DNA from: Cinclus cinclus
Taxonomy: Eukaryota > Chordata > Aves > Passeriformes > Cinclidae
Reading direction: 5' to 3'
Assembly (NCBI RefSeq): GCF_963662255.1
Contig: NW_026912178.1
Span: forward strand, 1,054,001 to 1,118,000
Length of the DNA: 64,000 nucleotides
Shown: in pieces, positions 10,403 through 22,716 of the stretch
Numbering within the stretch: position 1 is the stretch's first letter
Layout: every line of letters begins with the position of its first letter
Notes under the pieces: generated by a model
Database searches by the model: none
The model's input: only the letters and a program-made list of their open reading frames with translations
Told to the model about the DNA's origin: nothing
Program-made: the position numbers and the translations under genes

Positions 10403-12601
10403 ATTGTGACACCACAGAGGTTAAGAGAAGCAAGGAACCATTGTGACCCAAGGGAGGCTAACAATCTAATGATCCATTGTGACACCAGGGGTTGTAATAG
10501 GGCCAGGGATGAATTGTGAAAGCATGGAGCCCAAAAAAACATGGAAACATTTTGACACCATAGAGGCCAAGACTCAAATGATTCATTGTAACACCAAGTG
10601 GCCTAAAAGGGCATGGGATGCATTGTGACACCACAGGGGTTAAGAGAAGCAAGGAACCATTGTGACCCAAGGGAGGCTAACAATCTAATGATCCATTGTG
10701 ACACCAGGGGTTGTAATAGGGCCAGGGATGAATTGTGAAAGCATGGGGCCCAAGAAAAACATGGAAACAATTTGACACCATAGAGGCCAAGACTCAAATG
10801 ATTCATTGTAACACGAAGTGGCCTAAAAGGGCATGGGATGCATTGTGACACCACAGAGGTTAGGAGAAGCAAGGAACCATTGTGACCCAATGCATGCTAA
10901 CTATCTAGGATTCCCTTTTGACACCAGGGGGTGCAAAAGGACCACGGATGAACTGTGACAGCATGGGGACCTATAGAAGCAAGGATCTATTATGACACCA
11001 TGAAGGCCAAGAATCCAATGATTCATTGTAACACCAAGTGGCCTAAAAGGGCATGGGATGCATTGTGACAACACAGAGGTTAAGAGAAGCAAGGAACCAT
11101 TGTGACCCAATGTAGGCTAACAATCTAAAAATCCCTTTTGACACCAGGGGGCGCAAAAGGACCACGGATGAACTGTGACAGCATGGGGACCTATAGAAGC
11201 AAGGATCTATTATGACACCATGAAGGCCAAGAATCCAATGATTCATTGTGACGTCAAGTGGCCTAAAAGGGCTTGGAATGCATTGTGACACCACAGAGGT
11301 TAAGAGAAGCAAGGAACCATTGTGACCCAAGGGAGGCTAACAATCTAATGATCCATTGTGACACCAGGGGTTGTAATAGGGCCAGGCATGAATTGTGAAA
11401 GCATGGGGACCAAGAAAAACATGGAAACATTATGACACCATAGAGGCCAAGACTCAAATGATTCATTGTAACACCAAGTGGACTAAAAGGGCATGGGATG
11501 CATTGTGACACCACAGAGGTTAAGACAAGCAAGGAACCATTGTGACCCAATGCAGGCTAACTATCTAAGATTCCCTTTTGACACCAGGGCACGCAAAAGG
11601 ACCACAGATGAACTGTGACAGCATGGGGACCTATAGAAGCAAGGATCTATTATGACACCATGAAGGCCAAGAATCAAATGATTCATTGTGACATCAAGTG
11701 GCCTAAAAGGGCTTGGAATGCATTGTGACACCACAGAGGTTAAGAGAAGCAAGGAACCATTGTGACCCAAGGGAGGCTAACAATCTAATGATCCATTGTG
11801 ACACCAGGGGTTGTAATAGGGCCAGGGATGAATTGTGAAAGCATGGAGCCCAAAAAAACATGGAAACATTTTGACACCATAGAGGCCAAGACTCAAATGA
11901 TTCATTGCAACACCAAGTGGCCTAAAAGGGCATGGGATGCATTGTGACACCACAGGGGTTAAGAGAAGCAAGGAACCATTGTGACCCAAGGGAGGCTAAC
12001 AATCTAATGATCCATTGTGACACCAGGGGTTGTAATAGGGACAGGGATGAATTGTGAAAGCATGGGGCCCAAGAAAAACATGGAAACATTTTGACACCAT
12101 AGAGGCCAAGACTCAAATGATTCATTGTAACACGAAGTGGCCTAAAAGGGCATGGGATGCATTGTGCCACCACAGAGGTTAAGAGAAGCAAGGAACCATT
12201 GTGACCCAATGCAGGCTAACTATCTAAGATTCCCTTTTGACACCAGGGGGTGCAAAAGGACCACGGATGAACTGTGACAGCATGGGGACCTATAGAAGCA
12301 AGGATCTATTATGACACCATGAAGGCCAAGAATCAAATGATTCATTGTGACACCAAGTGGCCTTAAAGGGGCATGGGATGCATTGTGACACCACAGAGGT
12401 TAAGAGAAGCAAGGAACCATTGTGACCCAATGCAGGCTAACAATCTAAGAATCCCTTTTGACACCAGGGGGCGCAAAAGGACCACGGATGAACTGTGACA
12501 GCATGGGGACCTATAGAAGCAAGGATCTATTATGACACCATGAAGGCCAAGAATCAAATGATTCATTGTGACATCAAGTGGCCTAAAAGGGCTTGGAATG
12601 C
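10403..12601. repeat. 10-monomer block, copy 1 (2199 bp)
   Basis: Monomers start at 10403, 10622, 10842, 11062, 11282, 11502, 11722, 11941, 12161 and 12382. In order they are F (A, gagcccaaaaaaac, 219 bp), G (A, ggggcccaag, then cacgaagtgg), H (B, gcatgctaactatctagg), I (B, gggggcgc, ends with TGACGTCA), an m2-like A, an m3-like B (aagacaagc in the following monomer start), F' (attgcaacacc), G' (gggacaggg), K (B, starts gccaccaca after G', 221 bp) and J (B, gggggcgc). F-G and F'-G' within the block are themselves diverged repeats. The next block repeats this order exactly. Confidence 0.87.
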
Positions 12602-14800
12602 ATTGTGACACCACAGAGGTTAAGAGAAGCAAGGAACCATTGTGACCCAAGGGAGGCTAACAATCTAATGATCCATTGTGACACCAGGGGTTGTAATAGG
12701 GCCAGGGATGAATTGTGAAAGCATGGAGCCCAAAAAAACATGGAAACATTTTGACACCATAGAGGCCAAGACTCAAATGATTCATTGTAACACCAAGTGG
12801 CCTAAAAGGGCATGGGATGCATTGTGACACCACAGGGGTTAAGAGAAGCAAGGAACCATTGTGACCCAAGGGAGGCTAACAATCTAATGATCCATTGTGA
12901 CACCAGGGGTTGTAATAGGGCCAGGGATGAATTGTGAAAGCATGGGGCCCAAGAAAAACATGGAAACAATTTGACACCATAGAGGCCAAGACTCAAATGA
13001 TTCATTGTAACACGAAGTGGCCTAAAAGGGCATGGGATGCATTGTGACACCACAGAGGTTAGGAGAAGCAAGGAACCATTGTGACCCAATGCATGCTAAC
13101 TATCTAGGATTCCCTTTTGACACCAGGGGGTGCAAAAGGACCACGGATGAACTGTGACAGCATGGGGACCTATAGAAGCAAGGATCTATTATGACACCAT
13201 GAAGGCCAAGAATCCAATGATTCATTGTAACACCAAGTGGCCTAAAAGGGCATGGGATGCATTGTGACAACACAGAGGTTAAGAGAAGCAAGGAACCATT
13301 GTGACCCAATGTAGGCTAACAATCTAAAAATCCCTTTTGACACCAGGGGGCGCAAAAGGACCACGGATGAACTGTGACAGCATGGGGACCTATAGAAGCA
13401 AGGATCTATTATGACACCATGAAGGCCAAGAATCCAATGATTCATTGTGACGTCAAGTGGCCTAAAAGGGCTTGGAATGCATTGTGACACCACAGAGGTT
13501 AAGAGAAGCAAGGAACCATTGTGACCCAAGGGAGGCTAACAATCTAATGATCCATTGTGACACCAGGGGTTGTAATAGGGCCAGGCATGAATTGTGAAAG
13601 CATGGGGACCAAGAAAAACATGGAAACATTATGACACCATAGAGGCCAAGACTCAAATGATTCATTGTAACACCAAGTGGACTAAAAGGGCATGGGATGC
13701 ATTGTGACACCACAGAGGTTAAGACAAGCAAGGAACCATTGTGACCCAATGCAGGCTAACTATCTAAGATTCCCTTTTGACACCAGGGCACGCAAAAGGA
13801 CCACAGATGAACTGTGACAGCATGGGGACCTATAGAAGCAAGGATCTATTATGACACCATGAAGGCCAAGAATCAAATGATTCATTGTGACATCAAGTGG
13901 CCTAAAAGGGCTTGGAATGCATTGTGACACCACAGAGGTTAAGAGAAGCAAGGAACCATTGTGACCCAAGGGAGGCTAACAATCTAATGATCCATTGTGA
14001 CACCAGGGGTTGTAATAGGGCCAGGGATGAATTGTGAAAGCATGGAGCCCAAAAAAACATGGAAACATTTTGACACCATAGAGGCCAAGACTCAAATGAT
14101 TCATTGCAACACCAAGTGGCCTAAAAGGGCATGGGATGCATTGTGACACCACAGGGGTTAAGAGAAGCAAGGAACCATTGTGACCCAAGGGAGGCTAACA
14201 ATCTAATGATCCATTGTGACACCAGGGGTTGTAATAGGGACAGGGATGAATTGTGAAAGCATGGGGCCCAAGAAAAACATGGAAACATTTTGACACCATA
14301 GAGGCCAAGACTCAAATGATTCATTGTAACACGAAGTGGCCTAAAAGGGCATGGGATGCATTGTGCCACCACAGAGGTTAAGAGAAGCAAGGAACCATTG
14401 TGACCCAATGCAGGCTAACTATCTAAGATTCCCTTTTGACACCAGGGGGTGCAAAAGGACCACGGATGAACTGTGACAGCATGGGGACCTATAGAAGCAA
14501 GGATCTATTATGACACCATGAAGGCCAAGAATCAAATGATTCATTGTGACACCAAGTGGCCTTAAAGGGGCATGGGATGCATTGTGACACCACAGAGGTT
14601 AAGAGAAGCAAGGAACCATTGTGACCCAATGCAGGCTAACAATCTAAGAATCCCTTTTGACTCCAGGGGGCGCAAAAGGACCACGGATGAACTGTGACAG
14701 CATGGGGACCTATAGAAGCAAGGATCTATTATGACACCATGAAGGCCAAGACTCAAATGATTCATTGTGACATCAAGTGGCCTAAAAGGGCTTGGAATGC
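12602..14800. repeat. 10-monomer block, copy 2 (2199 bp), tandem to copy 1
   Basis: Every landmark of copy 1 recurs exactly 2199 bp later, with starts at 12602, 12821, 13041, 13261, 13481, 13701, 13921, 14140, 14360 and 14581. The few differences I noticed are in the last monomer: ttgactccagg for ttgacaccagg (near 14660) and ccaagactcaaatg for ccaagaatcaaatg (near 14750). The near identity indicates a recent tandem duplication or strong homogenisation. Confidence 0.88.
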
Positions 14801-16998
14801 ATTGTGACACCACAGAGGTTAAGAGAAGCAAGGAACCATTGTGACCCAAGGGAGGCTAACAATCTAATGATCCCCTGTGTCACCAGGGGTTGTAATAGGG
14901 CCAGGGATGAATTGTGAAAGCATGGAGCCCAAGAAAAACATGGAAACATTTTGACACCATAGAGGCCAAGACTCAAATGATTCATTGTAACACCAAGTGG
15001 CCTAAAAGGGCATGGGATGCATTGTGACACCATAGGGGTTAAGAGAAGCAAGGAACCATTGTGACCCAATGCAGGCTAACAATCTAAGAATTCCTTTTGA
15101 CACCAGGGGGCGCAAAAGGACCACCGATGAACTGTGACAGCATGGGGACCTATAGAAGCAAGGATCTATTATGACACCATGAAGGCCAAGAATCAAATGA
15201 TTCATTGTGACACCAAGTGGCCTAAAAGGGCTTGGAATGCATTGTGACACCACAGAGGTTAAGAGAAGCAAGGACCCATTGTGACCCAAGGGAGGCTAAC
15301 AATCTAATGATCCCCTGTGTCACCAGGGGTTGTAATAGGGCCAGGGATGAATTGTGAAAGCATGGGGCACAATTAATCATGGAAATATTATGACAACATA
15401 GAGGCCAAGACTCAAATGATTCATTGTAACACCAAGTGGCCTTAAAGGGCATGGGATGCATTGTGACACCACAGAGGTTAAGAGAAGCTGGGAACCATTG
15501 TGACCCAATGCAGGCTAACAATCTAAGAATCCCTTTTGACACCAGGGGGCGCAAAAGGACCACGGATGAACTGTGAAAGCATGGGGACCTATAGAAGCAA
15601 GGATCTATTATGACACCATGAAGGCCAAGAATCAAATGATTCATTGTGACATCAAGTGGCCTAAAAGGGCATGGGTTGCATTGTGACACCAGAGAGGTTA
15701 AGAGAAGCAAGGAACCATTGTGACCCAATGCAGGCTAGCTATCCAAGATTCCCTTTTGACACCAGGGGGCGCAAAAGGACCACGGATGAACTGTGACAGC
15801 ATGGGGACCTATAGAAGCAAGGATCTATTATGACACCATGAAGGCCAAGAATCAAATGATTCATTGTGACATCAAGTGGCCTAAAAGGGCTTGGAATGCA
15901 TTGTGACACCACAGAGGTTAAGAGAAGCAGGGAGCCATTGTGACCCAAGGGAGGCTAACAATCTAATGATCCCCTGTGACACCAGGGGTTGTAATAGGGC
16001 CAGGGATGAATTGTGAAAGCATGGGGCACAATTAATCATGGAAATATTATGACAACATAGAGGCCAAGACTCAAATGATTCATTGTAACACCAAGTGGCC
16101 TTAAAGGGCATGGGATGCATTGTGACACCACAGAGGTTAAGAGAAGCAAGGAACCATTGTGACCCAAGGGATGCTAACAATCTAATGATCCATTGTGACA
16201 CCAGGGGTTGTAATAGGGCTAGGGATGAATTGTGAAAGCATGGAGCCCAAGAAAAACATGGAAACATTTTGACACCATAGAGGCCAAGAATCAAATGATT
16301 CATTGTAACACCAAGTGGCCTAAAAGGGCTTGGAATGCACTGTGACACCACAGAGGTTAAGAGAAGCAAGGAACCATTGTGACCCAATGCACGCTAACAA
16401 TCTAAGAATCCCTTTTGACACCAGGGGGCGCAAAAGGACCACGGATGAACTGTGACAGCATGGGGACCTATAGAAGCAAGGATCTATTATGACACCATGA
16501 AGGCCAAGAATCAAATGATTCATTGTGACATCAAGTGGCCTAAAAGGGCTTGGAATGCATTGTGACATCACAGAGGTTAAGAGAAGCAAGGAACCATTGT
16601 TACTCAATGGAGGCTAACAATCTAATGATCCATTGTGACACCAGGGGTTGTAATAGGGCCAGGGATGAATTGTGAAAGCATGGAGCCCAAGAAAAACATG
16701 GAAACATTTTAACACCATAGAGGCCAAGACTCAAATGATTCATTGTAACACCAAGTGGCCTAAAAGGGCATGGGATGCATTGTGACACCACAGGGGTTAA
16801 GAGAAGCAAGGAAGCATTGTGACCCAATGCAGGCTAACAATCTAAGAATCCCTTTTGACACCAGGGGGCGCAAAAGGACCACGGATGAACTGTGACAGCA
16901 TGGGGACCTATAGAAGCAAGGATTTATTATGACACCATGAAGGCCAAGAATCAAATGATTCATTGTGACATCAAGTGGCCTAAAAGGGCTTGGAATGC
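14801..16998. repeat. Mixed segment of 10 monomers
   Basis: Monomers start at 14801, 15021, 15241, 15460, 15680, 15900, 16119, 16339, 16559 and 16779. Types: A (cctgtgtcacc, gagcccaag), B (cataggggtt, ccaccgatg), A (gggcacaattaatc, 219 bp), B (starts after gaagctggg, gtgaaagcatggggacc), B (gctagctatccaag), A (gggcacaattaatc), A (agggatgctaac, agggctaggg), B (gcacgctaac, start preceded by gcactgtgacacc), A (gttactcaatgg, acattttaacacc), B (ggaagcattg, ggatttattatg). The last four recur at 31509-32168 with an offset of 15170, and most of the segment is related to the start of the 30850-38984 block. Confidence 0.78.
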
Positions 16999-18978
16999 AT
17001 TGTGACACCACAGAGGTTAAGAGAAGCAAGGAACCATTGTGACCCAAGGGAGGCTAAAAATCTAATGATCCATTGTGACACCAGGGGTTGTAATAGGGCC
17101 AGGCATGAATTGTGAAAGCATGGGGACCAAGAAAAACATGGAAACATTTTGACACCATAGAGGCCAAGACTCAAATGATTCATTGTAACACCAAATGGCC
17201 TAAAAGGGCATGGGATGCATTGTGACACCACAGGGGTTAAGAGAAGCAAGGAACCATTGTGACCCAATGCAGGCTAACAATCTAAGGATCCCTTTTGACA
17301 CCAGGGGGCGCAAAGGGACCACGGATGAACTGTGACGGCATGGGGACCTATAGAAGCAAGGATCTATTATGACACCATGAAGGCCAAGAATCAAATGATT
17401 CATTGTGACATCAAGTGGCCTAAAAGGGCTTGGAATGCATTGTGACACCACAGAGGTTAAGAGAAGCCGGGAACCATTGTGACCCAAGGGAGGCTAACAA
17501 TCTAACGATCCCCAGTGACACCAGGGGTTGTAATAGGGCCAGGGATGAATTGTGAAAGCATGGGGCACAATAAATCATGGAAATATTATGACACCATAGA
17601 GGCCAAGATTCAAATGATTCATTGTAACACCAAGTGGCCTAAAAGGGCATGGGATGCATTGTGACACCACAGAGGTTAAGAGAAGCAGGGAACCATTGTG
17701 ACCCAATGGAGGCTAACAATCTAAGAATCCCTTTTGACACCAGGGGGCGCAAAAGGACCACGGATGAACTGTGACAGCATGGGGACCTATAGAAGCAAGG
17801 ATCTATTATGACACCATGAAGGCCAAGAATCAAATGATTCATTGTGACATCAAGAGGCCTAAAAGGGCATGGGATGCATTGTGACACCACAGAGTTTAAG
17901 AGAAGCAAGGAACCATTGTGACCCAATGCAGGCTAACAATCTAAGAATCCCTTTTGACACCAGGGGGCGCAAAAGGACCACGGATGAACTGTGACAGCAT
18001 GGGGACCTATAGAAGCAAGGATCTATTATGACACCATGAAGGCCAAGAATCAAATGATTCATTGTGACATCAAGTGGCCTAAAAGGGCTTGGAATGCATT
18101 GTGACACCACAGAGGTTAAGAGAAGCAAGGAACCATTGTGACCCAAGGGAGGCAAACAATCTAATGATCCATTGTGACACCAGGGGTTGTAATAGGGCCA
18201 GGGATGAATTGTGAAAGCATGGAGCCCAAGAAAAACATGGAAACATTATGACACCATAGAGGCCAAGACTCAAATGATTCATTGTAACACCAAGTGGCCT
18301 AAAAGGGCATGGGACGCATTGTGACACCACAGGGGTTAAGAGAAGCAAGGAACCATTGTGACCCAATGCAGGCTAACAATCTAAGAATCCCTTTTGACAC
18401 CAGGGGGCTCAAAAGGACCACGGATGAACTGTGACAGCATGGGGACCTATAGAAGCAAGGATCTATTATGACACCATGAAGGCCAAGAATCAAATGATTC
18501 ATTGTGACATCAAGTGGCCTAAAAGGGCTTGGAATGCATTGTGACACCACAGAGGTTAAGAGAAAAATAGGAACCATTGTGACCCAAGGGAGGCTAACAA
18601 TCTAATGATCCATTGTGACACCAGGGGTTGTAATAGGGCCAGGGATGAATTGTGAAAGCATGGAGCCCAAGAAAAACATGGAAACATTATGACACCATAG
18701 AGGCCAAGACTCAAATGATTCATTGTAACACCAAGTGGCCTAAAAGGGCATGGGATGCATTGTGACACCACAGGGGTTAAGAGAAGCAAGGAACCATTGT
18801 GACCCAATGTAGGCTAACAATCTAAGAATCCCTTTTGACACCAGGGGGCTGAAAAGGACCACGGATGAACTGTGACAGCATGGGGACCTATAGAAGCAAG
18901 GATCTATTATGACACCATGAAGGCCAAGAATCAAATGATTCATTGTAACACCAAGTGGCCTAAAAGGGCATGGGATGC
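16999..18978. repeat. Copy of the end of unit 3 with two extra monomers
   Basis: Starts: 16999 (A, ggcatgaattg), 17219 (R), 17439 (A partner), 17658 and 17878 (B, gggggcgc), 18098 (A, ggcaaacaatc), 18318 (B, gggggctc), 18538 (A, agagaaaaataggaacc) and 18759 (m17). Up to about 18097 it matches 7762-8860 at offset 9237; from 18538 on it matches 8861 onward at offset 9677. The two monomers at 18098 and 18318 have no counterpart in unit 3. The pair agagaaaaatagg and m17 leading into m1 is shared. Confidence 0.82.
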
Positions 18979-21900
18979 ATTGTGACAACACAGAGGTTAA
19001 GAGAAGCAAGGAACCATTGTGACCCAATGCAGGCTAACAATCTAAAAATCCCTTTTGACACCAGGGGGTGCAAAAGGACCACGCATGAACTGTGACAGCA
19101 TGGGGACCTATAGAAGCAAGGATCTATTATGACACCATGAAGGCCAAGAATCAAATGATTCATTGTGACGTCAAGTGGCCTAAAAGGGCTTGGAATGCAT
19201 TGTGACACCACAGAGGTTAAGAGAAGCAAGGAACCATTGTGACCCAAGGGAGGCTAACAATCTAATGATCCATTGTGACACCAGGGGTTGTAATAGGGCC
19301 AGGCATGAATTGTGAAAGCATGGGGACCAAGAAAAACATGGAAACATTATGACACCATAGAGGCCAAGACTCAAATGATTCATTGTAACACCAAGTGGAC
19401 TAAAAGGGCATGGGATGCATTGTGACACCACAGAGGTTAAGAGAAGCAAGGAACCATTGTGACCCAATGCAGGCTAACTATCTAAGATTCCCTTTTGACA
19501 CCAGGGCACGCAAAAGGACCACAGATGAACTGTGACAGCATGGGGACCTATAGAAGCAAGGATCTATTATGACACCATGAAGGCCAAGAATCAAATGATT
19601 CATTGTGACATCAAGTGGCCTAAAAGGGCTTGGAATGCATTGTGACACCACAGAGGTTAAGAGAAGCAAGGAACCATTGTGACCCAATGCAGGCTAACTA
19701 TCTAAGATTCCCTTTTGACACCAGGGGGTGCAAAAGGACCACGGATGAACTGTGACAGCATGGGGACCTATAGAAGCAAGGATCTATTATGACACCATGA
19801 AGGCCAAGAATCAAATGATTCATTGTAACACCAATTGGCCTTAATGGGGCATGGGATGCATTGTGACACCACAGAGGTTAAGAGAAGCAAGGAACCATTG
19901 TGACCCAATGCAGGCTAACAATCTAAGAATCCCTTTTGACACCAGGGGGCGCAAAAGGACCACGGATGAACTGTGACAGCATGGGGACCTATAGAAGCAA
20001 GGATCTATTATGACACCATGAAGGCCAAGAATCAAATGATTCATTGTGACATCAAGTGGCCTAAAAGGGCTTGGAATGCATTGTGACACCACAGAGGTTA
20101 AGAGAAGCAAGGAACCATTGTGACCCAAGGGAGGCTAACAATCTAATGATCCCTGTGTCACCAGGGGTTGTAATAGGGCCAGGGATGAATTGTGAAAGCA
20201 TGGAGACAAGAAAAACATGGAAACATTTTGACACCATAGAGGCCAAGACTCAAATGATTCATTGTAACACCAAGTGGCCTATAAGGGCATGGGATGCATT
20301 GTGACACCATAGGGGTTAAGAGAAGCAAGGAAACATTGTGACCCAATGCAGGCTAACAATCTAAGAATCCCTTTTGACACCAGGGGGCGCAAAAGGACCA
20401 CGGATGAACTGTGACAGCATGGGGACCTATAGAAGCAAGGATCTATTATGACACCATGAAGGCCAAGAATCAAATGATTCATTGTAACACCAAGTGGCCT
20501 AAAAGGGCATGGGATGCATTGTGACAACACAGAGGTTAAGAGAAGCAAGGAACCATTGTGACCCAAGGGAGGCTAACAATCTAAGAATCCATTGTGACAC
20601 CAGGGGTTGTAATAGGGCCAGGGATGAATTGTGAAAGCATGGAGCCCAAGAAAAACATGGAAACATTATGACACCATAGAGGCCAAGACTCAAATGATTC
20701 ATTGTAACACCAAGTGGCCTAAAAGGGCATGGGATGCATTGTGACACCACAGGGGTTAAGAGAAGCAAGGAACCATTGTGACCCAAAGTAGGCTAACAAT
20801 CTAAGAATCCCTTTTGACACCAGGGGGCTCAAAAGGACCACGGATGAACTGTGACAGCATGGGGACCTATAGAAGCAAGGATCTATTATGACACCATGAA
20901 GGCCAAGAATCAAATGATTCATTGTGACATCAAGTGGCCTAAAAGGGCTTGGAATGCATTGTGACACCACAGAGGTTAAGAGAAGCAGGGAACCATTGTG
21001 ACCCAAGGGAGGCTAACAATCTAATGATCCCCTGGGACACCAGGGGTTGTAATAGGGCCAGGGATGAATTGTGAAAGCATGGGGCACAATAAATCATGGA
21101 AATATTATGACACCATAGAGGCCAAGACTAAAATGATTCATTGTAACACCAAGTGGCCTAAAAGGGCATGGGATGCGTTGTGACACCACAGAGGTTAAGA
21201 GAAGCAAGGAACCATTGTGACCCAATGCAGGCTAACAATCTAAGAATCCCTTTTGACACCAGGGGGCGCAAAAGGACCACAGATGAACTGTGACAGCATG
21301 GGGACCTATAGAAGCAAGGATCTATTATGACACCATGAAGGCCAAGAATCAAATGATTCATTGTGACATCAAGTGGCCTAAAAGGGCTTGGAATGCATTG
21401 TGACACCACAGAGGTTAAGAGAAGCAAGGAACCATTGTGACCCAATGCAGGCTAACTATCTAAGATACCCTTTTGACACCAGGGGGTGCAAAAGGACCAC
21501 GGATGAACTGTGACAGCATGGGGACCTATAGAAGCAAGGATCTATTATGACACCATGAAGGCCAAGAATCAAATGATTCATTGTAACACCAATTGGCCTT
21601 AATGGGGCATGGGATGCATTGTGACACCACAGAGGTTAAGAGAAGCAAGGAACCATTGTGACCCAATGCAGGCTAACAATCTAAGAATCCCTTTTGACAC
21701 CAGGGGGCGCAAAAGGACCACGGATGAACTGTGACAGCATGGGGACCTATAGAAGCAAGGATCTATTATGACACCATGAAGGCCAAGAATCAAATGATTC
21801 ATTGTGACATCAAGTGGCCTAAAAGGGCTTGGAATGCATTGTGACACCACAGAGGTTAAGAGAAGCAAGGAACCATTGTGACCCAAGGGAGGCTAACAAT

Positions 21901-22716
21901 CTAATGATCCCTGTGTCACCAGGGGTTGTAATAGGGCCAGGGATGAATTGTGAAAGCATGGAGCCCAAGAAAAACATGGAAACATTTTGACACCATAGAG
22001 GCCAAGACTCAAATGATTCATTGTAACACCAAGTGGCCTATAAGGGCATGGGATGCATTGTGACACCATAGGGGTTAAGAGAAGCAAGGAACCATTGTGA
22101 CCCAATGCAGGCTAACAATCTAAGAATCCCTTTTGACACCAGGGGGCGCAAAAGGACCACGGATGAACTGTGACAGCATGGGGACCTATAGAAGCAAGGA
22201 TCTATTATGACACCATGAAGGCCAAGAATCAAATGATTCATTGTAACACCAAGTGGCCTAAAAGGGCATGGGATGCATTGTGACAACACAGAGGTTAAGA
22301 GAAGCAAGGAACCATTGTGACCCAAGGGAGGCTAACAATCTAAGAATCCATTGTGACACCAGGGGTTGTAATAGGGCCAGGGATGAATTGTGAAAGCATG
22401 GAGCCCAAGAAAAACATGGAAACATTATGACACCATAGAGGCCAAGACTCAAATGATTCATTGTAACACCAAGTGGCCTAAAAGGGCATGGGATGCATTG
22501 TGACACCACAGGGGTTAAGAGAAGCAAGGAACCATTGTGACCCAATGTAGGCTAACAATCTAAGAATCCCTTTTGACACCAGGGGGCTCAAAAGGACCAC
22601 GGATGAACTGTGACAGCATGGGGACCTATAGAAGCAAGGATCTATTATGACACCATGAAGGCCAAGAATCAAATGATTCATTGTAACACCAAGTGGCCTA
22701 AAAGGGCATGGGATGC
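18979..22716. repeat. Higher-order unit: 17 monomers, 3738 bp
   Basis: m1-m10 start at 18979, 19199, 19419, 19639, 19860, 20080, 20298, 20518, 20738 and 20958 and match 68-2265 at a constant offset of 18911. At 21177 the m11 copy has the gggggcgc core but keeps the m11 mark ccacagatg, so it is a patchwork. m12-m15 follow at 21397, 21618, 21838 and 22057. The last two monomers (22277, 22497) are copies of m8 and m9 instead of m16 and m17. The next unit follows directly in tandem. Confidence 0.86.
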
